Assembly (NCBI RefSeq): GCF_014137995.1
Contig: NZ_JACGWV010000001.1
Coordinates: 1,302,001-1,366,000, forward strand
Origin: Promicromonospora sukumoe
Lineage (GTDB): Bacteria > Actinomycetota > Actinomycetes > Actinomycetales > Cellulomonadaceae
Direction: 5' to 3'
Length of the DNA: 64,000 nucleotides
In this document: piece by piece, positions 50,727 to 58,698 of the stretch
Position numbering within the stretch: the stretch's first letter is position 1
How the letters are laid out: every line of letters starts with the position of its first letter
The notes under the pieces: model-generated
The model's input: the letters and a program-made list of their open reading frames with translations, nothing else
Databases searched by the model: none
Told to the model about the DNA's origin: nothing
Translations under genes and position numbers: made by a program

Positions 50727-52118
50727 ATGTCATCCGCACCCGTACGCCCTCGACGCCTGCTGGCGGCCGTCGCCGTGGGCGCGACGCTCGCCGCGCTGGC
50801 CGTCGCGCCATCGGCCACCGCAGCCGTCCCGACCGCCGAGCCCAAGCCCGAGGTGGACGGCGTCAGCGAGCTCAACGTGCTCACGTTCAACGTGTGGCAC
50901 GGCGGCACCCAGATCGACGACGGCGCCCGCGAGATCGCCGACGTCCTGCTGGAGACCGACGCCGACGTGACGTTCCTGCCCGAGCAGGGGGACTCCCCGC
51001 GGCAGGTCGCCGCGCTGCTCGGCTACGACCACGTGATCGCTACCGACACCGGCATCGTCTCGCGGTACCCGATCCTGGAGACCAGCACGGTGGACCGCTG
51101 GTGGACCAAGGCCGTGCTCGACGTGAACGGCACTGAGGTCGTGGCCTACGGCGGGCACCTGGAGTACCGCTGGTACGCGACCTACCTGCCGCGCGGCTAC
51201 GGCGGCGCCGTCCAGGGCGACTGGCCCGACGGCTGGGACACGTGGGACAAGCTGCCGGGCGGCCCGGTCACCGATGTGGACGCGATCCTGGAGGCCAACC
51301 GGCAGTCCGGCCGTCCGGCCACGGCCGCGGCCCTCGTCGAGGACATCGCCGCGGAGCGCGCGGCGGGCCGCATCGCCGTCGTCGGCGGGGACTTCAACGA
51401 GCCGTCCGTGCAGGACTGGACCGAGGAGACCGCCGACCTGCAGGACCACAACGGTCTTGTGATCCCGTGGCAGTCCACGCAGATCCTGCTCGACGGCGGG
51501 CTGGTCGACGCGTTCCGCGAGGTCCACCCCGACCCGGTCGCCAATCCGGGCGTGACCTGGCCGTCCGACAACCCGCTGTTCCCGACGACGGACCTCACCT
51601 GGGCTCCCGAGGTCGACGAGCGCGACCGGATCGACTACGTCTTCGTCACGCCCGACGAGCGGGTCTCGATCGACGACGCCGCCGTCGTGGGCCCGCAGTC
51701 GACGATCGTGCGCAACGAGCGGGTCGACGACGACAGCGCCGACGAGATCCTGACGCCGGACGCCGTCTGGCCGTCCGACCACAAGGCCGTGCTCGCCTCG
51801 TTCAGCGTGTGCGACGACGGCTGCGCGCCCGCCGTCCCCGCCTGGGACGCGTCGGCCGTCTACACCGCCGGCGACGAGATCTCCTACGAGGGCTCGACCT
51901 GGCGCGCCGCCTGGTGGACGCGGGGCCAGGAGCCCGGCGCCGCCTACGGCCCGTGGCAGCAGATCGTGGAGCGGGACGGCGTGGCGCGCTGGACGCCGTC
52001 CCGCATCTTCGAGGCCGGCTCGGTGGCCGTGCACGACGGCCAGGCGTACGAGGCGAAGTGGTGGACCCGCAACGAGAAGCCGGGCACGCCGTGGGGGCCG
52101 TGGAAGGCCCAGGGGTAA
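50727..52118 (+). CDS. Secreted endonuclease/exonuclease/phosphatase-family protein with two C-terminal carbohydrate-binding modules
   Basis: 463 residues. Sec signal, then EEP fold: LNVLTFNVWHGG, DVTFLPEQGDSPRQVAALLGYDHVIA, VVAYGGHLEYRWYATYLP, IAVVGGDFNEPSVQDW, RIDYVFVTPDE, WPSDHKAVLASF, with the Asn, Glu, Asp-x-Asn and Ser-Asp-His residues of the metal-dependent phosphoesterase site. Two CBM5/12-like modules follow (about residues 372-410 and 420-463): AWDASAVYTAGDEISYEGSTWRAAWWTRGQEPG and IFEAGSVAVHDGQAYEAKWWTRNEKPG, each with the WWT-R-x-E-P-G core of chitin/cellulose-binding domains. It probably cleaves phosphoesters (nucleic acid, phospholipid or inositol phosphate) while bound to a polysaccharide. 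Confidence 0.88.
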   Translation: MSSAPVRPRRLLAAVAVGATLAALAVAPSATAAVPTAEPKPEVDGVSELNVLTFNVWHGGTQIDDGAREIADVLLETDADVTFLPEQGDSPRQVAALLGYDHVIATDTGIVSRYPILETSTVDRWWTKAVLDVNGTEVVAYGGHLEYRWYATYLPRGYGGAVQGDWPDGWDTWDKLPGGPVTDVDAILEANRQSGRPATAAALVEDIAAERAAGRIAVVGGDFNEPSVQDWTEETADLQDHNGLVIPWQSTQILLDGGLVDAFREVHPDPVANPGVTWPSDNPLFPTTDLTWAPEVDERDRIDYVFVTPDERVSIDDAAVVGPQSTIVRNERVDDDSADEILTPDAVWPSDHKAVLASFSVCDDGCAPAVPAWDASAVYTAGDEISYEGSTWRAAWWTRGQEPGAAYGPWQQIVERDGVARWTPSRIFEAGSVAVHDGQAYEAKWWTRNEKPGTPWGPWKAQG

Positions 52119-52140
52119 CCGCACCAGTCAGAAGCTCGCG

Positions 52141-52188
52141 ACGTGTCAGACGCCCAGGTCCCTCGGGGGACCTGGGCGTCTGACACGT
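52141..52188. terminator. 22-bp perfect hairpin with TCGG loop
   Basis: Arms 52141-52162 and 52167-52188 are perfect reverse complements around TCGG (52163-52166), 22 bases after the stop of the EEP-type gene. A short T/G stretch follows. It is the most perfect hairpin in the window. Confidence 0.85.
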
Positions 52189-52216
52189 TTGGGGGCCTGG
52201 CTGGATTCGCGACAAA

Positions 52217-52247
52217 ATTGTCAACAAGATTGTTGATGGACTACGGT
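52217..52247 (+). promoter_or_regulatory. galD operon promoter with GntR-type operator
   Basis: TTGTCA (52219-52224) and TACGGT (52242-52247) are spaced by 17 bases. TCAACAA (52221-52227) and TTGTTGA (52230-52236) form a perfect dyad over the -35 and spacer. ATTGTCAACAA (52217-52227) matches, inverted, the ATTGTTGACAAT before the GntR gene at 57576. Confidence 0.7.
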
Positions 52248-52278
52248 GCCGGGACACGCCTCACAGAGGAGGAGCGCA

Positions 52279-53493
52279 GTGACCGCCACCGATGGCCCGT
52301 CCTACCGTCGTGCCCGCACCGCGGGCTCGCAGACCGCGGTGCCCGCGCTCGTCATGCGCGGCGGCACGTCGCGGGGCCTGTTCCTCGACGCCCGCACCCT
52401 GCCCGCCGACGCCGCCGCCCGCGACGCCGTGCTGCTCGCAGCGATGGGCTCGCCCGACCCCCGCCAGATCGACGGACTGGGCGGCGCGCACCCCCTGACC
52501 AGCAAGGTCGGGATCGTGGCGCCCGGGTCCGGCGACGTCGACGTGGAGTGGACGTTCGCCCAGCTCCAGCCCGACTCCGACGTCGTGGACACCACGCCGA
52601 ACTGCGGCAACATGCTCGCCGCGGTGCTCCCGTTCGCGATCGAGACCGGCCTCCTCGTGCCCGACGGCGAGACCACCACCGCCCGGGTGCTGACGCGCAA
52701 CACCGGCGCGGTCGCGGACATCACCGTCTCCACACCGCGCGGGCCCGACGGCGCCCGGTACGTCGAGTACGCCGGTGACGCCCGGATCGACGGCGTGCCC
52801 GGCACGGCCGCGCCCGTGCGCATCGCGTTCCTCGACACCGCCGGCTCCGTGGCCGGCAGCCTGCTGCCCACCGGGAGCGTGCGCGACACCGTCGCCGTCC
52901 CGGTCCTCGGCGACGTCGAGGTGACCCTGATCGACAACGGCCAGCCGCTCGTGATCGTGCGGGCCGACCGCCTCGGCGCGCGCGGCGACGAGACCCCGGC
53001 CGAGATCGACGCCGACGCCGGCCTGCGCGACCGCGTCGAGCGCCTGCGCCTCGTCTGCGGCCGGGTCATGGGGCTCGGCGACGTCACCGCGAAGAACTAC
53101 CCCAAGATGACGCTCGTCTCCGCGCCCCGGGCGGGCGGGAGCATCGCCACCCGCTCGCTCATCCCGCGCGTGGCGCACCAGTCCATCGGCGTGCTCGCCG
53201 CTGTCACCGTCGCGACGGCGTGCGTGCTGCCCGGGAGCGTGGCGCACGAGGTCGCCGTCGTGCCCGACGGCGCCCACGAGGTCACCGTCTCCGTCGAGCA
53301 CCCCTCGGGAGAGTTCTCCGTCTCGCTCGCGCTGGACGCCGGCGACCCGCCCGCCGTCGTCGGCTCCGCGCTCCTGCGCACCGCCCGCCTGCTCATGGCG
53401 GGAGAGGTGCTGGTGCCGCGCGCGGTCTGGGACCCGACCACCGAACCGACCGAAGACCAGCCCGAGGACCAGAACGAGGAGGCCACCGCGTGA
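52279..53493 (+). CDS. galD: 4-oxalomesaconate tautomerase (GalD, PrpF family)
   Basis: 404 residues from GTG 52279 (AGAGGAGG upstream). PrpF/diaminopimelate-epimerase-like fold: VMRGGTSRGLFLDARTLP, GLGGAHPLTSKVGIV, TPNCGNMLAAVLPFAIE with the active-site cysteine, ARVLTRNTG, and VAHQSIGVLAAVTVATA. In gallate and 4,5-cleavage pathways GalD converts the keto form of 4-oxalomesaconate into the enol substrate of the hydratase. It starts a tightly packed operon with hydratase, aldolase and lactonase genes, which makes this assignment stronger than PrpF (methylcitrate). The tail TEPTEDQPEDQNEE is acidic. Confidence 0.88.
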   Translation: MTATDGPSYRRARTAGSQTAVPALVMRGGTSRGLFLDARTLPADAAARDAVLLAAMGSPDPRQIDGLGGAHPLTSKVGIVAPGSGDVDVEWTFAQLQPDSDVVDTTPNCGNMLAAVLPFAIETGLLVPDGETTTARVLTRNTGAVADITVSTPRGPDGARYVEYAGDARIDGVPGTAAPVRIAFLDTAGSVAGSLLPTGSVRDTVAVPVLGDVEVTLIDNGQPLVIVRADRLGARGDETPAEIDADAGLRDRVERLRLVCGRVMGLGDVTAKNYPKMTLVSAPRAGGSIATRSLIPRVAHQSIGVLAAVTVATACVLPGSVAHEVAVVPDGAHEVTVSVEHPSGEFSVSLALDAGDPPAVVGSALLRTARLLMAGEVLVPRAVWDPTTEPTEDQPEDQNEEATA

Positions 53494-54536
53494 TCATCGA
53501 CGTGCACGGCCACTACACGACCGCCCCCGAACCGCTCGGCGCCTGGCGCGACGCCCAGGTCGCCGCCCTGGCCGACCCGGGCCTGGCCCCCGACCCGGCA
53601 GGCCCCCGCATCAGCGACGACCAGATCCGCGAGACCCTCCAGGCGCACCAGCTCCGGCAGATGGATGACCGCGGCATCGACGTCACCGTCTTCTCGCCCC
53701 GCGCGTCGTTCATGGCGCACCACGTCGGGGACCTCGCGACGTCGACCGCGTGGGCGCGGATCTGCAACGACCTGTGCGCCCGCGTGGCGGGGCTCTTCCC
53801 GGACCGGTTCGCGCCCGGTGCCATGCTGCCGCAGTCGCCCGGCGCCGACCCGGCGACGTCGGTCCCCGAGATCGAGCGGGCCGTCACCGAGCTGGGCGCC
53901 GTCACCGTGAACCTCAACCCCGACCCGTCGGGCGGGCACTGGACGGCGCCGCCCCTGACCGACCGGTCCTGGTACCCCGTCTACGAGAAGCTGGTCGAGC
54001 TCGACGTGCCCGCCATGGTGCACGTCTCCACGAGCTGCAACCCCGCCTTCCACACCACCGGCGCCCACTACCTCAACGCTGACACCACGGTGTTCATGCA
54101 GCTGCTGCAGGGCGACCTGTTCGCCGACTTCCCGGACCTGCGGCTCGTGATCCCGCACGGCGGGGGAGCGGTGCCCTACCACTGGGGCCGGTTCCGCGGC
54201 CTCGCCCAGGCCCTGGGCAAGCCGGAGCCCGAGGAGATGCTCGGCACCAACGTCTTCTTCGACACCTGCGTCTACCACCAGCCCGGCGCCGACCTGCTGC
54301 TCGACGTGATCCCGCGCGACGGCGTCCTGTTCGCCTCGGAGATGATCGGCGCCGTGCGCGGCGTCGACCCGCGCACCGGCCACCACTTCGACGACACGCG
54401 CCGCTACGTCGAGTCCCACGCCGCGACCCGGGGCCTGGACGACGACGCCGTGCGCGCCCTGTTCGAGACCAACGCCCGCCGTGTCTACCCGCTGCTCGAC
54501 CGGCGCCTGACCGAGAGGGGGCTGACCCGTGCCTGA
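53490..54536 (+). CDS. ligJ: 4-oxalomesaconate hydratase (LigJ-type amidohydrolase)
   Basis: 348 residues from GTG 53490, overlapping the galD stop as GTGA. Amidohydrolase-2 fold: [12 protein letters not shown] (HxH metal site), [86 protein letters not shown], and [25 protein letters not shown] near the end, all as in LigJ. It adds water to 4-oxalomesaconate to give 4-carboxy-4-hydroxy-2-oxoadipate. It works in the cytosol between GalD and the aldolase and overlaps the next gene by eight bases. Confidence 0.9.
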   Translation: MIIDVHGHYTTAPEPLGAWRDAQVAALADPGLAPDPAGPRISDDQIRETLQAHQLRQMDDRGIDVTVFSPRASFMAHHVGDLATSTAWARICNDLCARVAGLFPDRFAPGAMLPQSPGADPATSVPEIERAVTELGAVTVNLNPDPSGGHWTAPPLTDRSWYPVYEKLVELDVPAMVHVSTSCNPAFHTTGAHYLNADTTVFMQLLQGDLFADFPDLRLVIPHGGGAVPYHWGRFRGLAQALGKPEPEEMLGTNVFFDTCVYHQPGADLLLDVIPRDGVLFASEMIGAVRGVDPRTGHHFDDTRRYVESHAATRGLDDDAVRALFETNARRVYPLLDRRLTERGLTRA

Positions 54537-55212
54537 GCTCGGAGTCGTCCACACGAACATCGACCGCGCCGACCCGGCCGCCGTCGAGGCGCTGTCGCGG
54601 TTCGGCGTCGCCACGGTCCACGAGGCCCTGGGCCGCCTCGGCCTGATGCGGCCGTACCTGCGCCCCGTCTACGAGGGCGCCGCGATGTGCGGCACCGCGG
54701 TGACCGTGCTGCTCCAGCCCGGCGACAACTGGATGCTGCACGTCGCCGCCGAGCAGGTGCGGCCCGGCGACGTCGTCGTGGCCGCCTGCACCACCGAGAG
54801 CGAGGACGGGTTCTTCGGCGACCTGCTCGCCACCTCGATGCAGGCGCGCGGCGCCCGCGGCCTGGTGATCGACGGCGGCTGCCGCGACGTCGACACCCTG
54901 CGCGCCATGGACTTCCCGGTGTTCTCCCGCGCGATCAACGCCAGGGGCACCGTCAAGGCCACGCTCGGCTCGGTCAATGTGCCGGTCGTCTGCGCCAACG
55001 CCCTGGTCACCCCGGGCGACGTGGTCGTGGCGGACGCCGACGGCGTCGTCGTCGTGCCCGCCGCCCGGGCCGCCGAGGTGGCCGAGGCCGCCCGCCGGCG
55101 CGAGGACAACGAGACCGCCAAGCGGGAGCGGTTCGCCGCAGGCGAGCTGGGGCTGGACCTCTACGACATGCGACCGCGGCTGGCCGAGCTCGGCCTGACC
55201 TACACGGACTGA
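54529..55212 (+). CDS. ligK: 4-carboxy-4-hydroxy-2-oxoadipate aldolase (LigK/GalC, RraA-like)
   Basis: 227 residues from GTG 54529. RraA-type fold: [86 protein letters not shown] (Arg and Asp of the aldolase site), [25 protein letters not shown]. This divalent-metal aldolase splits 4-carboxy-4-hydroxy-2-oxoadipate into pyruvate and oxaloacetate. RraA itself, the RNase E inhibitor, is shorter and lacks the last helical part ([24 protein letters not shown]), which here matches the aldolases. It ends the pathway encoded in this operon. Confidence 0.9.
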   Translation: MPELGVVHTNIDRADPAAVEALSRFGVATVHEALGRLGLMRPYLRPVYEGAAMCGTAVTVLLQPGDNWMLHVAAEQVRPGDVVVAACTTESEDGFFGDLLATSMQARGARGLVIDGGCRDVDTLRAMDFPVFSRAINARGTVKATLGSVNVPVVCANALVTPGDVVVADADGVVVVPAARAAEVAEAARRREDNETAKRERFAAGELGLDLYDMRPRLAELGLTYTD

Positions 55213-55234
55213 TCCCCACCCACAAGGACCCACC

Positions 55235-56149
55235 ATGACCGACAAGGACGTCACCCCCGGCTGGCTGCACTGGTACCAGGGGCCGACCAGGCCCACCTTC
55301 ACGCTGCCCGACGGCGCCGTGGACGCGCACTGCCACGTGTTCGGCCCCGCCGACCAGTTCCCCTTCGCGCCCGAGCGCAAGTACACGCCCGTCGACGCCT
55401 CCGCCCAGCAGCTCTTCGACCTGCGCGACCACCTGGGCGTGGACCGCAACGTCATCGTGCAGGCCACGTGCCACGGCGCGGACAACAGCGCCCTGGTCGA
55501 CGCCCTGGAGCGCTCCGAGGGACGGGCCCGCGGCGTGGCGACCGTCCGCGCCGACATCACGGACGAGGAGCTGCGCCGCCTGCACGACGCCGGGGTGCGC
55601 GGCGTCCGCTTCAACTTCGTGCGCCGGCTGGTCGACGCCGTACCCACGGCGGCGCTGGAGACGATCGCGGCGCGGATCGCCCCGCTGGGCTGGCACGTCG
55701 TCGTCTACTTCGAGGCCGCCGACTTGCCGGACCTGAAGGACTTCTTCGCGACCCTTCCGGTGCCCCTGGTCGTGGACCACATGGGCCGCCCCGACGTCAC
55801 GAAGGACCCCGACGGGCCGGAGTTCGCGGAGTTCCTCGACTTCGTGGCCGCGAACGACGTGTGGGTCAAGGTCTCCTGCCCGGAGCGCCTCACCGTCACC
55901 GGACCGGCCGCCCTGGACGGCGAGCGCCACGCGTACACCGACGTCGTGCCGTTCGCCCGCAGGGTCGTCGAGCGCTTCCCCGACCGCGTGCTGTGGGGCA
56001 CCGACTGGCCCCACCCCAACCTCAAGGACCACATGCCCGACGACGGGCTGCTCGTGGACCACATCCCGCACGTCGCCCCCACCCCCGAGCTGCGGCAGGC
56101 CCTGCTCGTGGACAACCCCCGCCGCCTGTACTGGCCGACGGAGGCCTGA
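55235..56149 (+). CDS. ligI: 2-pyrone-4,6-dicarboxylate lactonase (LigI)
   Basis: 304 residues. Amidohydrolase family: VDAHCHVFGPADQFPFAPERKYTP (HxH), RNVIVQATCHGADNSALVDAL, GVRGVRFNFVRRLVD, VVDHMGRPDVTKD, WVKVSCPERLTVTG, and WGTDWPHPNLKDHMPDDGLLVD with the catalytic Asp. LigI opens the lactone ring of 2-pyrone-4,6-dicarboxylate and is metal-independent or weakly metal-dependent despite the fold. AAGGA precedes ATG 55235. Its presence beside GalD, LigJ and LigK makes the operon complete from 2-pyrone-4,6-dicarboxylate onward. Confidence 0.92.
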   Translation: MTDKDVTPGWLHWYQGPTRPTFTLPDGAVDAHCHVFGPADQFPFAPERKYTPVDASAQQLFDLRDHLGVDRNVIVQATCHGADNSALVDALERSEGRARGVATVRADITDEELRRLHDAGVRGVRFNFVRRLVDAVPTAALETIAARIAPLGWHVVVYFEAADLPDLKDFFATLPVPLVVDHMGRPDVTKDPDGPEFAEFLDFVAANDVWVKVSCPERLTVTGPAALDGERHAYTDVVPFARRVVERFPDRVLWGTDWPHPNLKDHMPDDGLLVDHIPHVAPTPELRQALLVDNPRRLYWPTEA

Positions 56150-56192
56150 GCACCCCGGGCGACGACGCCCGAGGAAACAGAAGGAGACCCCC

Positions 56193-57566
56193 TTGCACAC
56201 CCGGACCAACGCGGCCAACCGGATCGACCGGCTGCCGATCTCGAGGTTCCACAAGACGACGATGGTCGCCCTGGCCTTCACCTACTTCTTCGAGTTCGCG
56301 GACATCAACACGTTCGCGATCACCGCCCCCGTGATCCGCGAGCAGTGGGGCGCGAGCGTCAACCACGTGGCGTACGTGACGTCCCTGTCGTTCGTCGGCA
56401 TGTTCATCGGGTCGATCGTGGCCGGCGGGCTCGCCGACCGGCTCGGCCGCAAGCGCACGCTGGTGGCGACCACGGTCTGGTTCTCGGTGTGGTCGTTCGC
56501 GACGATCTTCGCCTGGGACATCTTCTCGATGGGCCTGTTCCGCGTGATGACCAGCGCGGGCCTGTCCGCGATGACGGTCGTGGCCGTGGTCTACATCAAC
56601 GAGCTCTTCCCGAAGGCCGTGCGCGGCAAGTACCAGGCGTACGTGATCATGATCGGCATCTGCGGCACGCCCGCCACCAACCTCATCGCCTCGTTCGTGG
56701 TGCCGATCAACGAGTGGTCCTGGCGGCTGGTCTACCTGTGGGGCTCGCTCGGCGTGCTGTTCCTGTTCTTCGTGCGCAAGCTCGCCGAGTCGCCGCAGTG
56801 GCTGGAGTCCCGGGGCCGGCACGACGAGGCCGACGCGGTGCTCCGGGACATGGAGGCGCAGGCGGTCGCGCAGCACGGCGCCCTGCCCGACGCCGCCGTC
56901 CCCGTCGAGACCGGACCCGCCACCCGGGCCGGGCTGGCGATGCTCAAGGACAAGAAGTTCCTCTACCCGACGCTCCTGCTGTCGGTGCTGTGGATCACCC
57001 AGACCATCGGCTTCTTCGGGTTCTCGTCCTGGGCGCCCACGCTGCTGGCCGCCGAGGGCATCAGCGTCGAGGACTCCATCTTCTTCGTCGCGCTGACCAC
57101 CGTGGGCGCGCCGCTGGGCTCGTTCCTCGCGGCGCAGGTGACCGACCGGTTCGAACGCAAGTGGTGCCTGGTGGTGTTCGCCCTGGTCATCGCCGGGTCG
57201 GGGCTCCTGTACGGGCTGACGTTCACGCCGGTGCTGATCGTCGTGTTCGGGTTCCTGGTCAACCTGTTCGAGCGCGGCTACACGGCCCTGGCCTACGCGT
57301 ACTCGCCCGAGCTGTACGACACCAAGGGACGTTCGCTCGGCACGTCGATCTCGTACGGGCTGGGGCGGCTGTCCAACGCCGTCGGGCCGCTGATCATCGC
57401 CGGCCTGTACAGCGGGCACGGCTACCAGACCGTCTTCTACTTCATCGCGGGCACCTGGGTGGTGGGCGCCGTGGCCCTGGCGATCTTCGGTCCGGCCACG
57501 CGCCGGGCGCGGCTGGCGGCGGCTGCGTCGGCGGCGTCGGCGCCGGAGGTGGACGCCAGCCGTTAA
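56193..57566 (+). CDS. MFS transporter, probable importer of an aromatic-derived dicarboxylate
   Basis: 457 residues from TTG 56193 (GAAGGAGA upstream). Twelve helices: TTMVALAFTYFFEFADINTFAITAPVI, GGLADRLGRKRTLVATT (motif A), a second-half loop QVTDRFERKW, and LAYAYSPELYDTKGRSLGTSISYGLGRLSNAVGPLI, as in sugar-porter/aromatic-acid symporter subfamilies (SP/AAHS-like), not drug exporters. Asp in the first helix (FADIN) matches the acid-symport position of AAHS proteins. As the operon's only transporter its cargo is probably 2-pyrone-4,6-dicarboxylate, protocatechuate or gallate; which one is open. Confidence 0.85.
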   Translation: MHTRTNAANRIDRLPISRFHKTTMVALAFTYFFEFADINTFAITAPVIREQWGASVNHVAYVTSLSFVGMFIGSIVAGGLADRLGRKRTLVATTVWFSVWSFATIFAWDIFSMGLFRVMTSAGLSAMTVVAVVYINELFPKAVRGKYQAYVIMIGICGTPATNLIASFVVPINEWSWRLVYLWGSLGVLFLFFVRKLAESPQWLESRGRHDEADAVLRDMEAQAVAQHGALPDAAVPVETGPATRAGLAMLKDKKFLYPTLLLSVLWITQTIGFFGFSSWAPTLLAAEGISVEDSIFFVALTTVGAPLGSFLAAQVTDRFERKWCLVVFALVIAGSGLLYGLTFTPVLIVVFGFLVNLFERGYTALAYAYSPELYDTKGRSLGTSISYGLGRLSNAVGPLIIAGLYSGHGYQTVFYFIAGTWVVGAVALAIFGPATRRARLAAAASAASAPEVDASR

Positions 57567-57575
57567 GGTGCTCAT

Positions 57576-57587
57576 ATTGTTGACAAT
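57576..57587 (+). promoter_or_regulatory. GntR operator before its own gene
   Basis: ATTGTTGACAAT, arms ATTGT/ACAAT around TG, lies ten bases after the MFS stop and 46 before the GntR start; it repeats the operator motif at 52217-52227 in inverted orientation. The contained TTGACA may also be a -35. Confidence 0.6.
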
Positions 57588-57632
57588 CGCTGCGCGCCCG
57601 GGGGTGGCGGGCGACGACGTGAGAGGGACGTG

Positions 57633-58259
57633 ATGGTGGACGACGCCCAGGTGCGGGACGAGCTGCGAGCGGCGATCCTGCGGGGTGACTTCGCGCCACG
57701 TCAGCGGCTCGTCGAGGCCGACCTCTGTGAGCAGTTCGGCGCGCGCCGGTTCGCGGTGCGCGCCGCCCTGCAGGACCTCGTGGCCGAGGGGCTCGTCGAG
57801 CGCCAGCAGAACCGGGGGGCGCGCATCCGCGAGATCAGCCTGGCCGAGGCGATCGAGATCAGCGAGATCCGCCGCGTCGTCGAGGGGCTGGTGGCCGCTC
57901 GGGCGGCCGAGCGGCTCACCGCCGCCGACGCGAAGCGGCTCTCCGGGATCGGCCGCCGCATGCGCCAGGCGGTCGACGGCGGCGAGGCGGCCGTGTACAG
58001 CGACCTCAACGCCGAGCTGCACGCGACGCTGCGCGAGATCGCCGGGCACGAGACCGCCGACCGGATCGTGGCGCAGCTCCACGGTCAGATGGTGCGCCAC
58101 CAGTTCGCGCTCTCGCGCGTCCCCGGCCGGTCGGCGGTCTCGCTGGCTCAGCACGAGGCGGTCATCGCCGCCGTCGTCGCGCGCGACCCCGAGGCGGCCG
58201 AGGCCGCGATGCGGGCCCACATCACCTCCGTCATCGAGGTGCTGCGCTCGCTGGCCTGA
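57633..58259 (+). CDS. GntR family transcriptional regulator (FadR-like, FCD domain)
   Basis: 208 residues from ATG 57633 (GTG 57630 is one codon earlier; GAGAGGGA lies upstream). Winged helix: VRDELRAAILRGDFAPRQRLVEADLCEQFGARRFAVRAALQDLVAEGLVERQQNRGARI. FCD domain: EAIEISEIRRVVEGLVAARAAERLT, YSDLNAELHATLREIAGHETADRIVAQL with the metal-binding Asp/His, and SRVPGRSAVSLAQHEAVIAAVVARDPEAAEAAMRAHI. It probably binds the ATTGTCAACAA-type sites here and at 52217, controlling the operon in response to 2-pyrone-4,6-dicarboxylate or an intermediate. It overlaps the convergent doxX gene by 29 bases. Confidence 0.9.
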   Translation: MVDDAQVRDELRAAILRGDFAPRQRLVEADLCEQFGARRFAVRAALQDLVAEGLVERQQNRGARIREISLAEAIEISEIRRVVEGLVAARAAERLTAADAKRLSGIGRRMRQAVDGGEAAVYSDLNAELHATLREIAGHETADRIVAQLHGQMVRHQFALSRVPGRSAVSLAQHEAVIAAVVARDPEAAEAAMRAHITSVIEVLRSLA

Positions 58260-58698
58260 GCCGCCTCACCAGCGTGCCCACCGCGACGCGGGAGGCGAGC
58301 GCCGGCCACGCGACCAGCACGACGGCGAGGGCGACCATCACCGGGTACGCCGCCGTGAGCTGGTCGGCCGACCAGTAGCTCAGCAGGGTCGCGACGCTCG
58401 CGAGCGCGACCGGCAGCGTCAGCACCCCGGCGACCAGCGCGACGCCGAGGCCCACCTCCAGCAGCGGCATCAGCACGCCGAACAGCCCGGACGCCGGGCC
58501 CAGCACGTTCTCCGCGAAGACCTGGAAGTAGCCGGGCACCCGGCTGCTCGCCGCCGCGCCGTCGGCCACGAGCCGGATGTCGGCGTCGCCGAACCCGGCC
58601 CGGTACTTGATCAGGCCCTCGTTGATCCAGAGCAGGCCGAGCGCGACCCGCGCCGCCGTCGTCAGCACGACGGCGGCGCGGTGCAGGCCGCTGGTCAT
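58231..58698 (-). CDS. DoxX-family membrane protein
   Basis: 155 residues, four membrane helices (about 10-30, 68-92, 95-115, 118-137). The DoxX opening LTTAARVALGLLWINEGLIKYRAGFGD and the loop LFGVLMPLLEVGLGVALVAG are family-typical. DoxX proteins are integral subunits linked to quinones, thiosulfate oxidation or redox-stress complexes. It overlaps the DM13 lipoprotein gene as ATGA (58695-58698), so the two are coupled: an extracytoplasmic electron-transfer-type domain beside a quinone-type membrane protein. Its end overlaps the GntR gene on the opposite strand. Confidence 0.83.
   Translation of the reverse strand: MTSGLHRAAVVLTTAARVALGLLWINEGLIKYRAGFGDADIRLVADGAAASSRVPGYFQVFAENVLGPASGLFGVLMPLLEVGLGVALVAGVLTLPVALASVATLLSYWSADQLTAAYPVMVALAVVLVAWPALASRVAVGTLVRRLRPASAAPR

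Noticed and set aside
52143..52187. The same peptide (MSDAQVPRGTWASDT) readable on both strands
   Set aside because: It follows automatically from the perfect palindrome of the terminator hairpin; there is no sign that either strand is translated there.
52279..53493. PrpF of the methylcitrate cycle
   Set aside because: No acnD, prpB or prpC genes are adjacent, whereas the rest of the 4-oxalomesaconate pathway is.
54529..55212. RraA regulator of RNase E
   Set aside because: The C-terminal extension and the surrounding galD/ligJ/ligI genes fit the 4-carboxy-4-hydroxy-2-oxoadipate aldolase branch of this fold.
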